A stretch of DNA of 64,000 nt from Actinernus sp. WN-2022 (taxonomy: Eukaryota; Cnidaria; Anthozoa; Actiniaria; Actinernidae): positions 36,599,867 through 36,663,866 of the forward strand of contig JAOWCC010001634.1 in assembly GCA_030867875.1 (NCBI GenBank), read 5' to 3'. The position numbers and the translations under genes were made by a program. A model generated the notes under the pieces. It searched no databases. It had not been told where the DNA came from and was given only the letters and a program-made list of their open reading frames with translations. Positions 11,161 through 24,504 of this stretch are shown piece by piece; within the stretch, counting starts at the first letter, position 1; every line of letters begins with the position of its first letter.

Positions 11161-12310
11161 CTCCCTCACCGGGAAAATTATTTCAATGGGAATAATAATT
11201 GGGAATATATCCAGGATAATGACTAGACATTGCACTATGGCTGTAAACGCTGCCCAAGATTGGGATTCCAAATTCGCCCTAAACGAATACTGCATACGAG
11301 AAATAAAATTCTGGGAAGATAATTTGATTATAGCGAATTACAAGGATCTAGCCCGCGCTCCCATTGTTTCGAACTATGCGGTATATTCGAATGCCAGCGC
11401 TACTGGGTGCGGTACTCATATAAACCTGAACGGTGAGCGAGTGTGTCATAAACAATGGGAGAAACATGAAAGCGTGAAGAGTTCTACATGGAGAGAACTT
11501 GCTGCTATAGAGTTCGCATTGCAGGCCTGCTTGCCGTTAATTAACGGGTCGTACGTGAAATGGTTAACGGAGAGCCAAGCGGCATGCAAAATCGAACAAG
11601 TAGGCAGTATGAAAAAGGATTTGCATATTATCGCTATAAGTATTTTTCATGTATGCGTTAGTAATAACATAGAATTAGATATGCAATGGATCCCACGCAC
11701 GGATCTGGAAAGGGCCGATTATATTAGTCGCATGATAGACACAGACGACTGGCAAATAACAAGTAACTGTTTTGATTATCTAGAATCCATTTGGGGAAGA
11801 CCATAGTTAATAGAGTGGAATGGTTAGGAAACCCGGCAAACTTCAAAAGGGCTAACAAAGGCGCTGCGATTTAGGTTGGAAGGGGTAAGACAAAAGATTG
11901 TGCACGATCATAGTTCATTAGTGTTCCCTGAACGACTGACCTCACACGTTTCTATTGGCTGATTGATTAACATGTTGGAATTTGTGTTTTGTGCACGGTA
12001 GTGGTTGAAAAAAAGCTAACAAAGACTTATAACAAAGAAGGTCCCTGAGTTTCCTAACCATTCCACTCTATTAACTATGGGAAGACATACTATTGACTGT
12101 TTCGCTAACTACTATATTATGAAAATCACCAGGTTTTATTCCTGGCAGTGGAACCCAGGTTGCACGGGGGTGGATTTTTCGTACAAGATATAGCTAGAGA
12201 AAACTGTCTGGTCGTACCACCAGTTAGTTTGATAGCAAGAGAAATTCGTTCAGTCACAACCACAAGGCTACCGCCACACTCGTAGTTCCATTTTGGCCGT
12301 CTGCTTATTT
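11156..12310 (+). pseudogene. DIRS RNase H domain, split by a MITE
   Basis: An open stretch at 11156-11806 shows VYSNASATGCGTHI, WRELAAIEFALQ and LTESQAACKI, the RNase H blocks. Two expected aspartates read as N (YSNAS) and E (LTES), so the active site is damaged. Reading resumes after the MITE at 12083 with TIDCFANYY and FYSWQWNPGCTG, the conserved segment that follows RNase H in DIRS elements. A MITE with 7-bp target duplication separates the two parts. Confidence 0.8.
11802..12079. mobile_element. MITE family P, copy 1, inside the DIRS element
   Basis: 278 bp with inverted ends CATAGTTAATAGAGTGGAAT and the complement at the right. It is flanked on both sides by GGAAGAC (11795-11801, 12080-12086), a 7-bp target duplication. 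The second copy at 45070-45352 is also flanked by a 7-bp duplication. The insertion postdates the DIRS element. Confidence 0.9.
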
Positions 12311-12808
12311 TTGGCCATTTATCTCTAGAGAATTTTCTAAGTCAATAGTTGCGTATAAAGTGTTCAGAGGGCAAGACGTGTTAGAACACGGTAGGAATAC
12401 CAACTCGCTGTTTGGTTATGACAGGTTTACTGGAAACGTCTTAGCGCTTAGAATGAAGTTCGAGTGAGTTCATCGAGACACTGGAGTTTGTATATACAGA
12501 AGAGGCACTGGCCTATTTAGAACGTAACTAAGTATTACGTATAAGGTATGTTTCTGGGTATAATCGATGGATCATTTGAGAAGGGCGCAGGCCAAGAACT
12601 AACGTATAAGTCGTTCAGTTTACAGAAGAAGGGCAGTGGCCCACGCTTCAGTGAGTTAACGTTTAAACCGCTTATCAGTTGTGAAGGGCACTGGCTCAAG
12701 TGATAACAAAGACCTCTCGACGTCTATTTGTTACAGTACATTATATACTAGTTTGTTTGTTTTTTATCGTTACAGATATTCAATTCCAGCAGGACGTGGA
12801 GACTGTTA

Positions 12809-13793
12809 CCAGAACATATTAAACCGGACACGGAAAGGCTGGTCGCCCTTCTCATCAGATCCAAAGCAGACTCTACGGCTTACAGATATTTAGCGGAGAT
12901 AAGAAAATTTACAAAATGGTGTAGTACCAATAATATTCTAATAGAATTACCGCTCCCAGTATCTATAATTACGGTATATCTAAAGTATATATTTCAAAAT
13001 TCGAATTCTTTCGCATCTTTATCTATGACACATGCCGCGCTTAAGTGGTTACACGCGTTTATACCCGAAAACACACCAAATCCATTGGATGCCGCGCGCT
13101 ATTTGCCACAATTTGTTAGAAACTGCCAAACGTTCCAAGAACGTTCCTATTAAAAAGAAATTGCCTCTATCTCCAAACATCATACGAGATATAATAGATA
13201 AACATGCAGGCCCAGACGCAGATCTTAAAGACCTCAGAATAGCAACTATATGCTCTATAGGTTTTGTAGGATTCTTTCGTTTCGACGAACTGTCCAAATA
13301 TACTTACTAAACACATTGAATTTTGTGACGGTTATATTAAGATCCTTGTTCCACGCTCAAAGAATGATATATATAGAGAAGGCAAATACGTATATATAAA
13401 ACAACTAGAGAACCAGTATTGCCCAGTCATACTCTTAAAGAAATACATCAAAAAAAGCTGTTATATAACTTAAACAGTAGGTTACCTTTGTTTAGAACAT
13501 TACGTTTTTTCAGCTCTACCAATAGTTATAAGTAACAAGGTAAGAGAATTTCTTACACAAGGTGTAGAAAAATATTTAAGGAATGTCTGACCGATCTAGG
13601 TTATGATGCCAAACTGTATGGTTTACACAGTTTACGCTCCGGCGGAGCAACGGCCGCTGTCAGTAATAATCCAAACATATCGGAGAGAATGCTCAAGTTA
13701 CACGGACGGTGGAAAACCGACGTGGCTAAGGATATGTACATTCAAGAAGACCTTTCAAAACGCCTAGAAGTAACGAACCGTTTAGGTCTATAA
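12809..13793 (+). pseudogene. DIRS tyrosine recombinase, frameshifted
   Basis: Reading LLPEHIKPDTERLVALLIRS opens the domain at about 12811. It runs to a TAA near 13153 and continues in other frames. The catalytic set can be traced: Arg in GFFRFDEL (about 13270), His and Arg in LHSLRSGGATAA (about 13625), His/Trp in LHGRWKTD, and Tyr in KDMYIQED (about 13735). The protein ends KRLEVTNRLGL with TAA at 13791-13793. All key residues survive, but at least two frameshifts and stops break the frame. The enzyme class integrates circular cDNA intermediates without target duplication. Confidence 0.85.
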
Positions 13794-13910
13794 ATAAGTT
13801 TGCACCGCTCTTACACGGCGCCGTTAGTATTATGATTATTGTTAACATTTATACACCTGTAACAACAACGTAACAACATAATAACAATTGAGTGTAATAA
13901 AATCCCGTTA

Positions 13911-14013
13911 GTTGGAATGCCTGAGTACCCAACCATATAAACGCGTTGTTTATCTTGAATTTACAACATTTAAGGGGTAACCTATTTTACGTTCGTTTGA
14001 ACGAAGTGAATTA
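13911..14013 (+). repeat. DIRS element terminal repeat B, copy 2
   Basis: About 103 bp matching 10049-10151 with few changes, ending GTTTGAACGAAGTGAATTA. It closes the element about 120 bases after the recombinase stop codon. Confidence 0.85.
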
Positions 14014-14115
14014 AGTATGTTTATTTCTTTTAACCTATCAATAAAGGTAAAATTTGTAATTTCCCCGTTTATTTTTGTAGTGGCATACAAGGCCCATATA
14101 CTGACAAATAAACTC

Positions 14116-14198
14116 TCCAACAAGTCGAAATTAGAGCTTGGGTTTCCTGTGACTGTATAGTGTCCTTTTTTTTTAAATTTCGACTTACGTTGTTGGAC
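14116..14198. repeat. 83-bp hairpin upstream of PLBD
   Basis: TCCAACAAGTCGAAATT is mirrored by AATTTCGACTT and TTGTTGGA. It lies about 200 bases before the PLBD start codon, so it may fall in its promoter or 5' UTR (inference). No TATA box or initiator was evident in 14014-14404. Confidence 0.55.
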
Positions 14199-14404
14199 AG
14201 AACGTTTGGGCTACCTGTGGTATAACCGGAAGTTAGTGCTGGTCAGCGGCCTTTCTATTTTTGTTGACCGAAACTGAACACTTCAGTTCCGGCTTTCAAG
14301 ATTCCGTTGTCATGAAAATATCATGTGATTTATATTCGTAACTGCTTGAGATCGATTACACTTCCTCGATAACTTGCTTGGGAGCACAATACTACTTTTT
14401 AACG

Positions 14405-17400
14405 ATGTTTCTTTGTGGACTCTACGCTATTCTCCTTCATCTTGTAGCCGGATGTGTCGGACGGTCTTCAGCACTCAGTGGGACTGTGTACCACTTGAAT
14501 GGGTAAGAAACTACTTTCTCTCGAAACGGATAGTGTTCAAAACATTTTATTAAAGAGGGCTGCAGTTATCTGTTTTATAATAAGAGTTTATTCCAGGACA
14601 CAAATTTTGGCCGGTCAGGATTTAATCTTAAGTTTATGAGCTTATAGTTGGGCCATGCCAATAACGGGCAATAACATGTTTCGTTTACCATTATTTTCAT
14701 GCCGCCTCGACTACTTTTCCCTCAATACCAGAGGCTCGAAATCGGAACCAGGGTAGAGATATATAGGCAAGTCGAAACTCATTAAAAGGTAGAGAGTTTA
14801 AAAAAAATCTATTTTTCAAAATGTTGTATCGGGTCGGTCTTAAACCTTAATTATTGTGGCTTTTCAGAAAAAAAAATTGGGGGCAAGTCTTTCCCACTCA
14901 AATTTAATACCGGCAGCCCAGTAAGATCTGAAAATAAAAGTCTGGCTTATATAACCACTGCTGATCAAAGGTTTCATCTTTCTCTTTGCCTTTCTGCTTC
15001 TGATATTATATAAATTTTAATATATTCATCAAGTAAATATTGTGTTTTACCAGCACTCAAGAAATTATATGTTGATGTTTCGATTAATTAACCATTAATC
15101 ATAGGTTAATTATTAAGCCAGCCCTGTAATTAATTTTACAAGTCCTTTCCCCATCCCAAATTAATATAGTAGCAGGCAGAGGCAGACGAGTACAGTCCAG
15201 TCAAATCCAAAAATAAAACCCTGGCTTAATTAATCAGTGTTGCTGATTAAAGGTTTCCTTTTCTCTTTGCCTTTCTCTTTCTGATAATACAATGAATATA
15301 AGGGAGTGTTCATGATCTGGTTGGTGAAATCATAGGGGGGGTCAAAAAAAGTTTTAAGCACTTTTGTGGGGGGGGGGGGGGGGGGGGTCATCAAAGACTT
15401 TACCTATTTCTTGGGGGGTCATCAAAGTTTTGACGTACCTGTCATGTAAAATGTAATGAAATTGTTGTTGTAATGCAAAGCCAATGTTTAATCCAGAACA
15501 CAGGAAACCAATGTTTAGAGAGCTGTAAATCTCAAACATTTAGGCTCTGGCCTTCACCCCTCACAACATTTAGGCACAGTCTGCTTTGTTTGATTCATAC
15601 GCAGGATGGACCATTCTGTAAGCTCGTGATCAAAGGCATGCACATCCCTATAGGACAGATAATGCATCTGTGTCCAGGCCGAGATTAGTTATGCCAATAA
15701 TGAGCTTTTTTTCATTTATTTGGGACTATGGAACAATGCAATATGATGCAATATAATGCACAAATTAACAGTACTTATTTCAAGTACCCATGCGGGAAAG
15801 AGGGCCGGGTGAGGTAGAGATTTTCAGAAGAATACCTGTATACATACAGTATGTTTTCTACTAAACAAAAGTAATGTATCATGGAAAATACCATAAATCT
15901 AGAAATATTTATAGTAAATTTAATAGATTACATATGTACAGTATATATGCAGTTTGCATTCTTTCTTGCACATCCATCTTTTTTGTTGGGGGGGGGGGTC
16001 AATAAAGTTTTGAGTAATTTTATATAGAGGGGTCATCTAAGTTTTAATTCATTCATAGGAGGTCAAAAGTTTTAACAAGAGAAGCAGATGAAATGCCGAC
16101 ACCCCCCCCCCCCCCCCCACCTCCCCCAAAAGCCATAAATTATGAACACTCCCTAAATTACTGGTAATCAATCTTCATCTTAAATATTGTGTTCAGTTAC
16201 CTGCAGCACTCAAACATTTTATATGTTGGATTGCATGCTTTAAATAATTAATTATTAGCCACAAATTAATCTGTTGATTAAATTTGACACACATGTAAAT
16301 CAGGAGCCCATTACCAGGAGCGTCCATATATACTATACACTTGAGTCAGCGTATGACCGGTTTGAGCTATTTTTAGAACATGTTTCCTGGGTAATTAACT
16401 GCCTTGCTGACTCTGCTGTGATCGTGCATAAAAAAAAAAAAAAATTGCTTGCCATAATTATCGAGATTAAGAATGATCTATTATATTGTTCTTTGAGGTG
16501 ATTTTACTAATGCTGCATTGTCCTGACTATGGTTTGATTGGATTCCCAAAGTGTGGGCATGTAAACTCCTGTGACTCTGATCTGTTCTAAATATAGCTCA
16601 ATCCGGTCATACGCTGACTCACAGACCTAGTATGGGAGATGCATGGATGCTCCTGATGTAAATGTATTTTCAGTCTGTTTTGTGGGGATTAACGGTTCCA
16701 GCTAATTAATGAATATTTCACACTTAATTCAATTAAATCATTAATGTTCTGTTTTAATAATATATTATAATTTAGTATTAATATTGATGGTCAAGCCAAT
16801 TAATTACTGCTAATTGGGGTTTCTTTTGATACATATTGGGTCAACTAAACGTCTATTTTCTGTGGAAAGTAATATGAATGTATAAAGCATTTTGCACATA
16901 TTTTGTGATCATACGAAAAGCTGTTTTCATAGGACACAACACCATACATGTACATCCAAGCTCCATAATGATCGTAAAGCCTATAATTGGCTTAACATTT
17001 TTGTCGTCAGGTGAAAAATAATATATCCCAATGATTGTATATGTAATTAAATATGCTGCATTTCTGAATCCAATTCAAAATTATGTTTTCAATTGCTGAT
17101 TTTAGTGTTTACAGCATAACGTTTGGTGTAATCGACAAGGTTAAGGGAGTGGCTTATGGCACATATGAGGATGCTGTTAACTCAACAGGGTAAGTAACAG
17201 TCCATGAGAATATATTACAGCTTATACCATACAGCCTAACTCGTGTACATGCATCATGACCTTGCATGTACATGTATATAATTATGATCATTAATTATTA
17301 ATTGCTGAATTAATTATAGGTGGGGTGAACTTAACATAGTCTCAGGAACTGGTGTAGAAAGTGATGATTCTGTCATCATGCATGCTGCTGGGTATTTGGA

Positions 17401-20400
17401 GGGTGCCCTTACAGCAAAGTAAGTACATACATGTTTAACATGGTTGTAGATAATTAAGAGCCATGCAGCAGCCAACAAACTTCATCTGCAGCTTTGCCAT
17501 GTTTCACAAGCTGCATGCTTTGTTTATTAGGGACAACCCTTAATATATAAACCCTAAAGCAAGAGGCTTTTTTACAACTGTCAACAACAGCAGTTAATTT
17601 AGCCTCTATAGGCACTATACTGTATATATATACGTAATTTGTCCTGAACTTAACTTAATTACATATGGTTTTGTAACTGCTCTGCAGTTTCTCATCTTCT
17701 GATTGGCTTATTGCCAATGGAAATATGTTGTAAGAGGAGTACACAGATTGCAACATTGCTGATTACACCACAGATTACATGTAGCATGTGCTAGAATCAC
17801 TTTCCGTCACAATTTCCATCATTTTGATAGCTTGAATATTTCTTGTTTGTTGTTGTAAAAGACACATTTATGGATAACTAGTTTAACCATGCAATATGGT
17901 ATTGGCCTCTTATTTACCACAATTTTCGTCATCTCATGGTCAAAATTTTGGCCATGCGTAGCCTGAAATACAGCCTCCACTTGTTGCGAGTGAAAATACA
18001 TGTATCACCACCAGGCCGCATACAGTCTAGCTGTGCTATATTTCAGATTATTTAATGTCATCTGCAGTTGAATTTTGAAAAAAATCCTTATTTTTCAATT
18101 GCTCCAATTAACTTACCAGACTTAGTGTCGACAGAGAGCCGTCGACAGCAATCCCAACAATGCTCTTCTTCGAACTCCACCGAACCACTGACAACATGTA
18201 CTTTGGGCAAAGCGTAATTACCACAAAACCCCAACTGCAAAACTTGCAGGCTTTGATTTTCTTTATTAGAGCCATCTCCTCCTGATCAGCTTTAACTGAC
18301 ACGTTGCTGGGATGTTTAGCATTTCAAGGCAACTACCACTTGATCCATCATCGGTACAATTAGTGAAGAGATATAAACTACTAACAATAAAATTAATGCT
18401 CTCAGCCGGGACAAACAGACTGTAGTTAGCCTGATGGTGATATTTTCACAAGGCAGTTCACTCGCAAAGAGTGAAGCCATTTGTAAAATGAGGACATACA
18501 TGTACCACGGTAAGCTATTGTAAATTTGTTAATAAAATTACCCACCTACTAATATATTTAGAATATAATTATTACCTATCTACATGTACAATGCTGCATT
18601 CATTAATTTTTACAGTTGAATTTAAATATCTCTTGTTCCTGACCACTCTCCATGCTGGCCTGGCAAGAAAGGCACTTTTTAAACTTTTTCAGAATTTATC
18701 CAGTGGAGCCCAAACATCATTTTCCCACCAAAAACATTGGAATTGGAAAATCTGTTATCCTGCAAAGTTTTGGCTACATATATTGGATAAATTATGAAAT
18801 TGAAGTTTAATGTCAACAAAAGTCTGCTACATATTAATATATACTTCACTGGGTCTGCTGACCCAGTGTGCTCAATGTCAAACAAAAGTTAACCTGTGAT
18901 CAGGCTCTATAAGCTCTCTTTTCCACTAAATAAATTAATGGTTATAAAAAGGGGGAGAGAGGATACAAATGCTTGTCAAGTCATTTTCCACTCCCTGTCA
19001 CAAATTATGTCACAAATTTTGCACAAGCCAGCCAAACCAATCAAACTGTGCCAAGAAGTAACACTTTTAAATGACTAATGTACTAAACCAATACGAATAC
19101 CACATTTTTCAACCAATCAGAAAAGGGCCATCATATGGTCTGCAGTGCTAATTTACACATGTATGCTTCTGCAAGTATTTGTATCAGCATAGCCCTCCTT
19201 TCCTTTCTCTCCCTTCTCTGTGTGTGCTGTCAATTCATATAGGAAAGGAGGGCAGGACTGCAGTTTAGACAATAATATTAGTTTAATTTAAGTTGTCACT
19301 TATAATATGAGAGTATTGCTATAGGCACTGTCAGAGTTAAGTTGTGAGATATTGGGCCAAAAGTACTTTTCTTGGTTCTAGGCAAAATCTCTAAAACAGT
19401 TCTAGATGGGAGGTTCCTTGTGAAATGTTCTCCATTACCCAGAATGTATTGTGAGATTGGTGCTGCAATAACAACTGTTTACATGTTTTATTTGTACAAA
19501 ACAAGAAAAAAAGGATATATATTACAATGACCAATTAAAGTCAGAATGAATGAATTGTAATGTGCTACGTACAAAATGGGATGAAGAGAAATAAAATGTA
19601 CAGTGTATAAGAATGGCATATTGGTTCACAGTAAAAATGAGTTACTTTCACATGTGTTTTGATCAAACAAATACAGTTGTTGGTTGGAGAGATCAAATAA
19701 GGTATTTTAAATTAATTACGGTACATTTACATGTACATGTACATGTGTTTTTGTAGATTTTGTTTTATTTCGTTTTTACATGGTTTGTACACTGTATAGT
19801 CATGAAAAGTCCTTGAATTCTAGGAAAAGGTATTGAAAAGACAAATGCAATGGCTTCTTGCTATAGCAAATTTCCCACAATGTAGTACCACATGGTTGTA
19901 AACTACACCAAGCTAAGTATATATAAGTACGAAAAATAAAAATGTATCTCAAAAAATTATTTTATCCTGGAGACAGCAAGTGATTTCGAGTCGTCGATTC
20001 AATTTGTTTCATGTGGAAAAAACTGCCAAGATGATGTATCAGGTTTCTTGGAGGCAGGGCCAGGCAGGGTGGCTATTAAATGGAGATTGAGTGACATGCT
20101 GTGGTAGGCATTGCTCGAATCTTCACAAACTTGATGATTGACAGGTGTGTACTATAAAGCTGTTTTGATTGGCTGCACTTATAATTTATTCAACCCAAAC
20201 AGCTGTCGGTAGAATTTTGCCATGAAACAGGAATAAAAGTCCCTGGTGCAGCACCAACCCAAATCGCAATAAAGTGGGCGATGGACTCAGTTAAGAAAGT
20301 CTAGGAGAATGATTGAACCATGTTTTAGGTGTGAGTTGGAAGGGTTTTACATGAATGAACATTTGTACATGCTGATGTTCAGGCCCTCAATCAACAATGT

Positions 20401-22006
20401 GAATCGACTGTCTTATAAGTCATCCGCCCATGAAAATTATTTCGCAATATATGATTCCAAGCTGATCATCCATGTATATACATGTACATAATCGAACTTC
20501 CGCTAACGGATACCTCCCGTGGACACTTCCTGTAAGCGGACACAATTCCGCGGTCCCGACCATTTCTCTAATAAAACTCTACATTTGCCACCTCCTATAA
20601 GTGGACACCTCTCCTAAGCGGACGCGGTCAACTATCTCAAGGTCCACATGAGCAAAAATAACCAAAATTAACCTCTCTTAAGCGGACAACCGAAGTTATT
20701 ATTATTATTATTATTTTCAATGTATGCAGTTTTATCTTTGAATTCTAGCTAAATCAAGGTCAGCTTAGTAAAAAGACAACATATATGAGCTATATATGAG
20801 CCTTAATTAGATTGAACGTATATTTAACAATTATTCACCGACATTGAGGTGAATAATTGTTTTAGTATATACCACACTGCAGGTGTATAGCCACCACCAA
20901 ATAGTGATTTTATTTTCTGTCAAATGGACAAAAACTCACGCGAGGTGATCGCTGCTTCGCTCGGAGGTGAATATGAAATCATATTCACTGTTTGAATAGC
21001 CAATCAGAGCGCGCGAAAAGTGATATTCACTGGTGTGGTATATACTAAAACCGTTTAAGCACATGGTTTACAATTACACAGTTGACTGCCACTTCCTAAC
21101 CCTTACTCAGTGTCAACCTCCTGTAAGCAGACAGCTACGCTAGGCCCCAAGAGTGTCCGCTTACGGGTGGTACGACTGTAGTCACAAATGGTTATTTTTT
21201 TTTCATTTCAACAGCCGGATAAATGAGCACTATGTCAATATTTTTGGAACCTTCTTCAAAAGTAGTGATGATCCACTGGTGAAGAAGGCATCAAAATTCT
21301 TTAACGAACAGGTCAGCTAGTAGATGAAATAAGAATTCTAAGGTTACATGTTTATATAACAACAACGAGATCTAAGAATATATAATATGCAATACTTATA
21401 TAACCATACATGGTTCATACAGTCTTGATAATTACAAAGTGAGTCCTTAATTGTCTTAAAAATGACATTGAATATTATTTGAATTCAGGGTTCGAAGAAT
21501 GGACTTGTCTGCTCGTCACCACGAGGGCAAATAGACCTTTGGCTCAATGTTGTCCCATTTAAGATCACGTGACCATCCCCTTGTGTATTGTTTCTTTTAT
21601 ATAGATGATATTACACGGTTGTGAGAAGATATGAGAGGCCCTGTTAGGGAAGGGGGGGGGGGGGGGGGGGGGGGGTCTGAATAATCCGTAATCCTGGGAA
21701 AATTTTGGAAATAATCCGTATCCTTATTTTGTAAACGCAAATATTCGTAAGTCAATCGATGTGATAATAATCCGTAAACCTAAAATCCAACCCAAATAAT
21801 ATTTAGTTGCCAATAATCCATATCCCTTCTCTGAAAACCTAATAATCGATAATCCTAAAACCCGAATAGGGCCTTTCATATGAAGTTTATCCTCGATAGT
21901 CGAAAACATTTCACGAGTGAGCGCAGCGTCATATCTTCAAACCACCGTGTAATTTTCTTTTTATTTAATGGTCAATTAAACTGCTCTAAGAACTCATCTA
22001 TTCATA

Positions 22007-22037
<31 letters not shown>

Positions 22038-24463
22038 CATACATGGCTTTTATTTGGATCGTGTACAAACGTTGTACATTGATTGTTTAAACATAATTTT
22101 ACAATAATTTACATTTGACTTTATAACTAGTTTTACAATTTCTATCAGAGATAACTATATATTGAATTATATTATCGGACGTCTCCTCTCTTTTTTTAAA
22201 ACAATCGTAAACATATTTAGCTGATGCCTTTTGCAGTATTTTTTGTGGGTTTATCAGTGCGAGAAACAATTGTTTCTCTGTCATTGTCTCGGTTTTTTTT
22301 TTGGCAAGTCTAAGTGTTGAAAATAAATTTTCTCTTAGCTTATTATAAATTGGGAATTGTATCAAGAAGTGCATTTCGTCTTTGATATCTTTTTGACATT
22401 TTATACAGATTCGTTCTTCCGGTTTTTTGTATGGCCTTGCGTGTCTTCCTTTTTCTATTGCTAGGTTGTGATTACTAATTCTTAGTCTAGTTAGGGCCGT
22501 TCTGTGTTTCAGATTTTTAACTTCTGTAAGGTAATTCTCATATGTATATGTTGTTTTAAATAAGCGGTATGTTCTTAATTTATTTCGCTGTTGGGGTCTT
22601 TTCCTATCATCATTATACACTTCGCTTAGCCAGTGTTGGAATTCGTTATCTCTTAGTCTCTGTTTGATCATACCAAAGATTTCCAAAGCCGCAATGAAAT
22701 AATATTTCTTTGACTTTCTTACTCCAGTACGCTTTGTTATTTTAGTTTTTTGTTTCATGATAGATACAGTAAGATAATTTTTGGACGTTATCTAGATCAA
22801 CAAGTTTTATCCATAATTTTATGCATCTATGTTTTGCATCCACATTTAGGGGAAATCGACCTAGCTCTGCACGGCACGCGTTATTGCTTGAGTATTTTCC
22901 TGCTCCAAGTAACATCTTGCAAAATTTGATATGAACGACCTCCAAGTTATCTCTGTTTGATATTTCTGATTGGTCTGCGCCCCATATTTCACTTCCATAG
23001 AGGATTACAGGTTTCACTAATGTATCAAAAAGTGACATCGTAAGTTTGAGATTTGTTCTAAAAAAACGTCTTATTTCTTTTCTGAGTTTATAAGTGCTTT
23101 CAGAGCAGTCTTTTTTAACTCTTCTCTGGCTACGGTGAAGTTACCGTAGGTACTAAAATGGAGGCCAAGATATTTATAAGTTCTTGCATTTTCTAATTCC
23201 TTATCTTTATAGTAAAAGCAGTAATTGTTCATTCTTTTTCCGTTATTGTTAAAAATAAGCACTTTGGTTATGCACCTGTCAGCGGCCATCTCCTGGGGGG
23301 GGGGGATGGGCTGACAATGGGAAAATATGGGGATTTGTATCTTCGAATCTTAGTTTCCCCACGGAGAATACAGGGGACTTTGTGTATATGTCACAAAGTA
23401 GCCTTCTTTCACAGTTGCCTTGTTTATATATTTCAACTTCAGCTGAGGAACTGTTAACTCTGAGCTCCGAGTGTTCTTTTTATGCAACCTTGCTCATATG
23501 TTACTCGGAAGGAGTATGGGTACTGGGAGTCCAATTTTTTTTCGCGAGAAGACGCACAGGGCGCCGTATACAGGACCCTTTTTCCACAGAATACGCACGG
23601 GACTTGGGCTTAGTCACCGCGTGGGACAAGACCATGTGTGGGAGTTAAGAAGGAAGAAAATTGACTGCAGATCGGGATTCTGAGAGTATCTGTGTTAAAT
23701 AAAAATATTACGGTGTGTATATTAAGCTCGAAGTCCCTGTGGCATGGGGAGAGATTTCAAAGGTATGCAAAGCTATTTCCAGTCGACGGAGCGGCAGAAA
23801 GAGAGGCCAGGTCAGGAGATCGCGATCGCTGGATATAAACATGGAGGTCGGAATGAGTGTGGCAAACGTGACGTCATCGATATTTTCACTAGTGAGGATA
23901 TGGAAAATACGCCACTCAATACACGGATCTAGTTTCGTATGAGTTGAATGTGTGGTTTATTTCTCAGTATAATACCATAGAGGACAAATTAATCCCTAAT
24001 TTCAACTTGAAATTTCACGCGTAATTTGTAAATTCACATGTGAAATTTCAAACGCCGCCTACGCGCGCTTAAAATAATGTTTTTCTGGATCGTAATTTTC
24101 CCTCCATAATATTAATGGTAATCAAATAGTGACTCGTGAAATTAGGGATAAATTTCACCTTTGTTTGTGAAAATCTACGTAATGTCCGTCGCCGAAGCGG
24201 CTCGGGAAATTAGCACGATTTTGACAAACATGCGTGAAATTTAGCCCTAATTTCACTCATCCCCATTTGATTACCTATACAAACACTATCGTCCGTATAT
24301 CGTCCGTATAATAATTCTGGTTAACACACGAGGAGATACATTGATATGGAAATACTTCGGACAAAAAATATTATTCCCGAATGATTTGAAATGGGACAAC
24401 ATTGAGCCAAGCGGAAAAGGTCTATTAAAAATGGCAATGGATGAATGCTAGAAGATTCCCGGG

Positions 24464-24504
<41 letters not shown>

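Larger units (their letters stand above)
9258..14013 (+). mobile_element. Degenerate DIRS-like tyrosine-recombinase retroelement
   Basis: Gag-like, reverse transcriptase, RNase H and tyrosine recombinase pieces follow in that order on the + strand. Non-coding repeats occur as direct pairs: A (9258-9443 and 10164-10351) and B (10049-10151 and 13911-14013). The resulting layout is A-gag-B-A-RT-RH-YR-B. Frameshifts, stops, a deletion within the RT and an inserted MITE show it is dead. DIRS-order elements integrate by a tyrosine recombinase and use split direct or inverted repeats. Whether this is two internally deleted tandem copies or a rearranged single one cannot be settled here. Confidence 0.85.

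Noticed and set aside
18108..18501. Nested minus-strand gene in PLBD intron 3 with a hydrophobic segment
   Set aside because: Two short frames separated by a stop, no recognised domain, no clear splice sites joining them.
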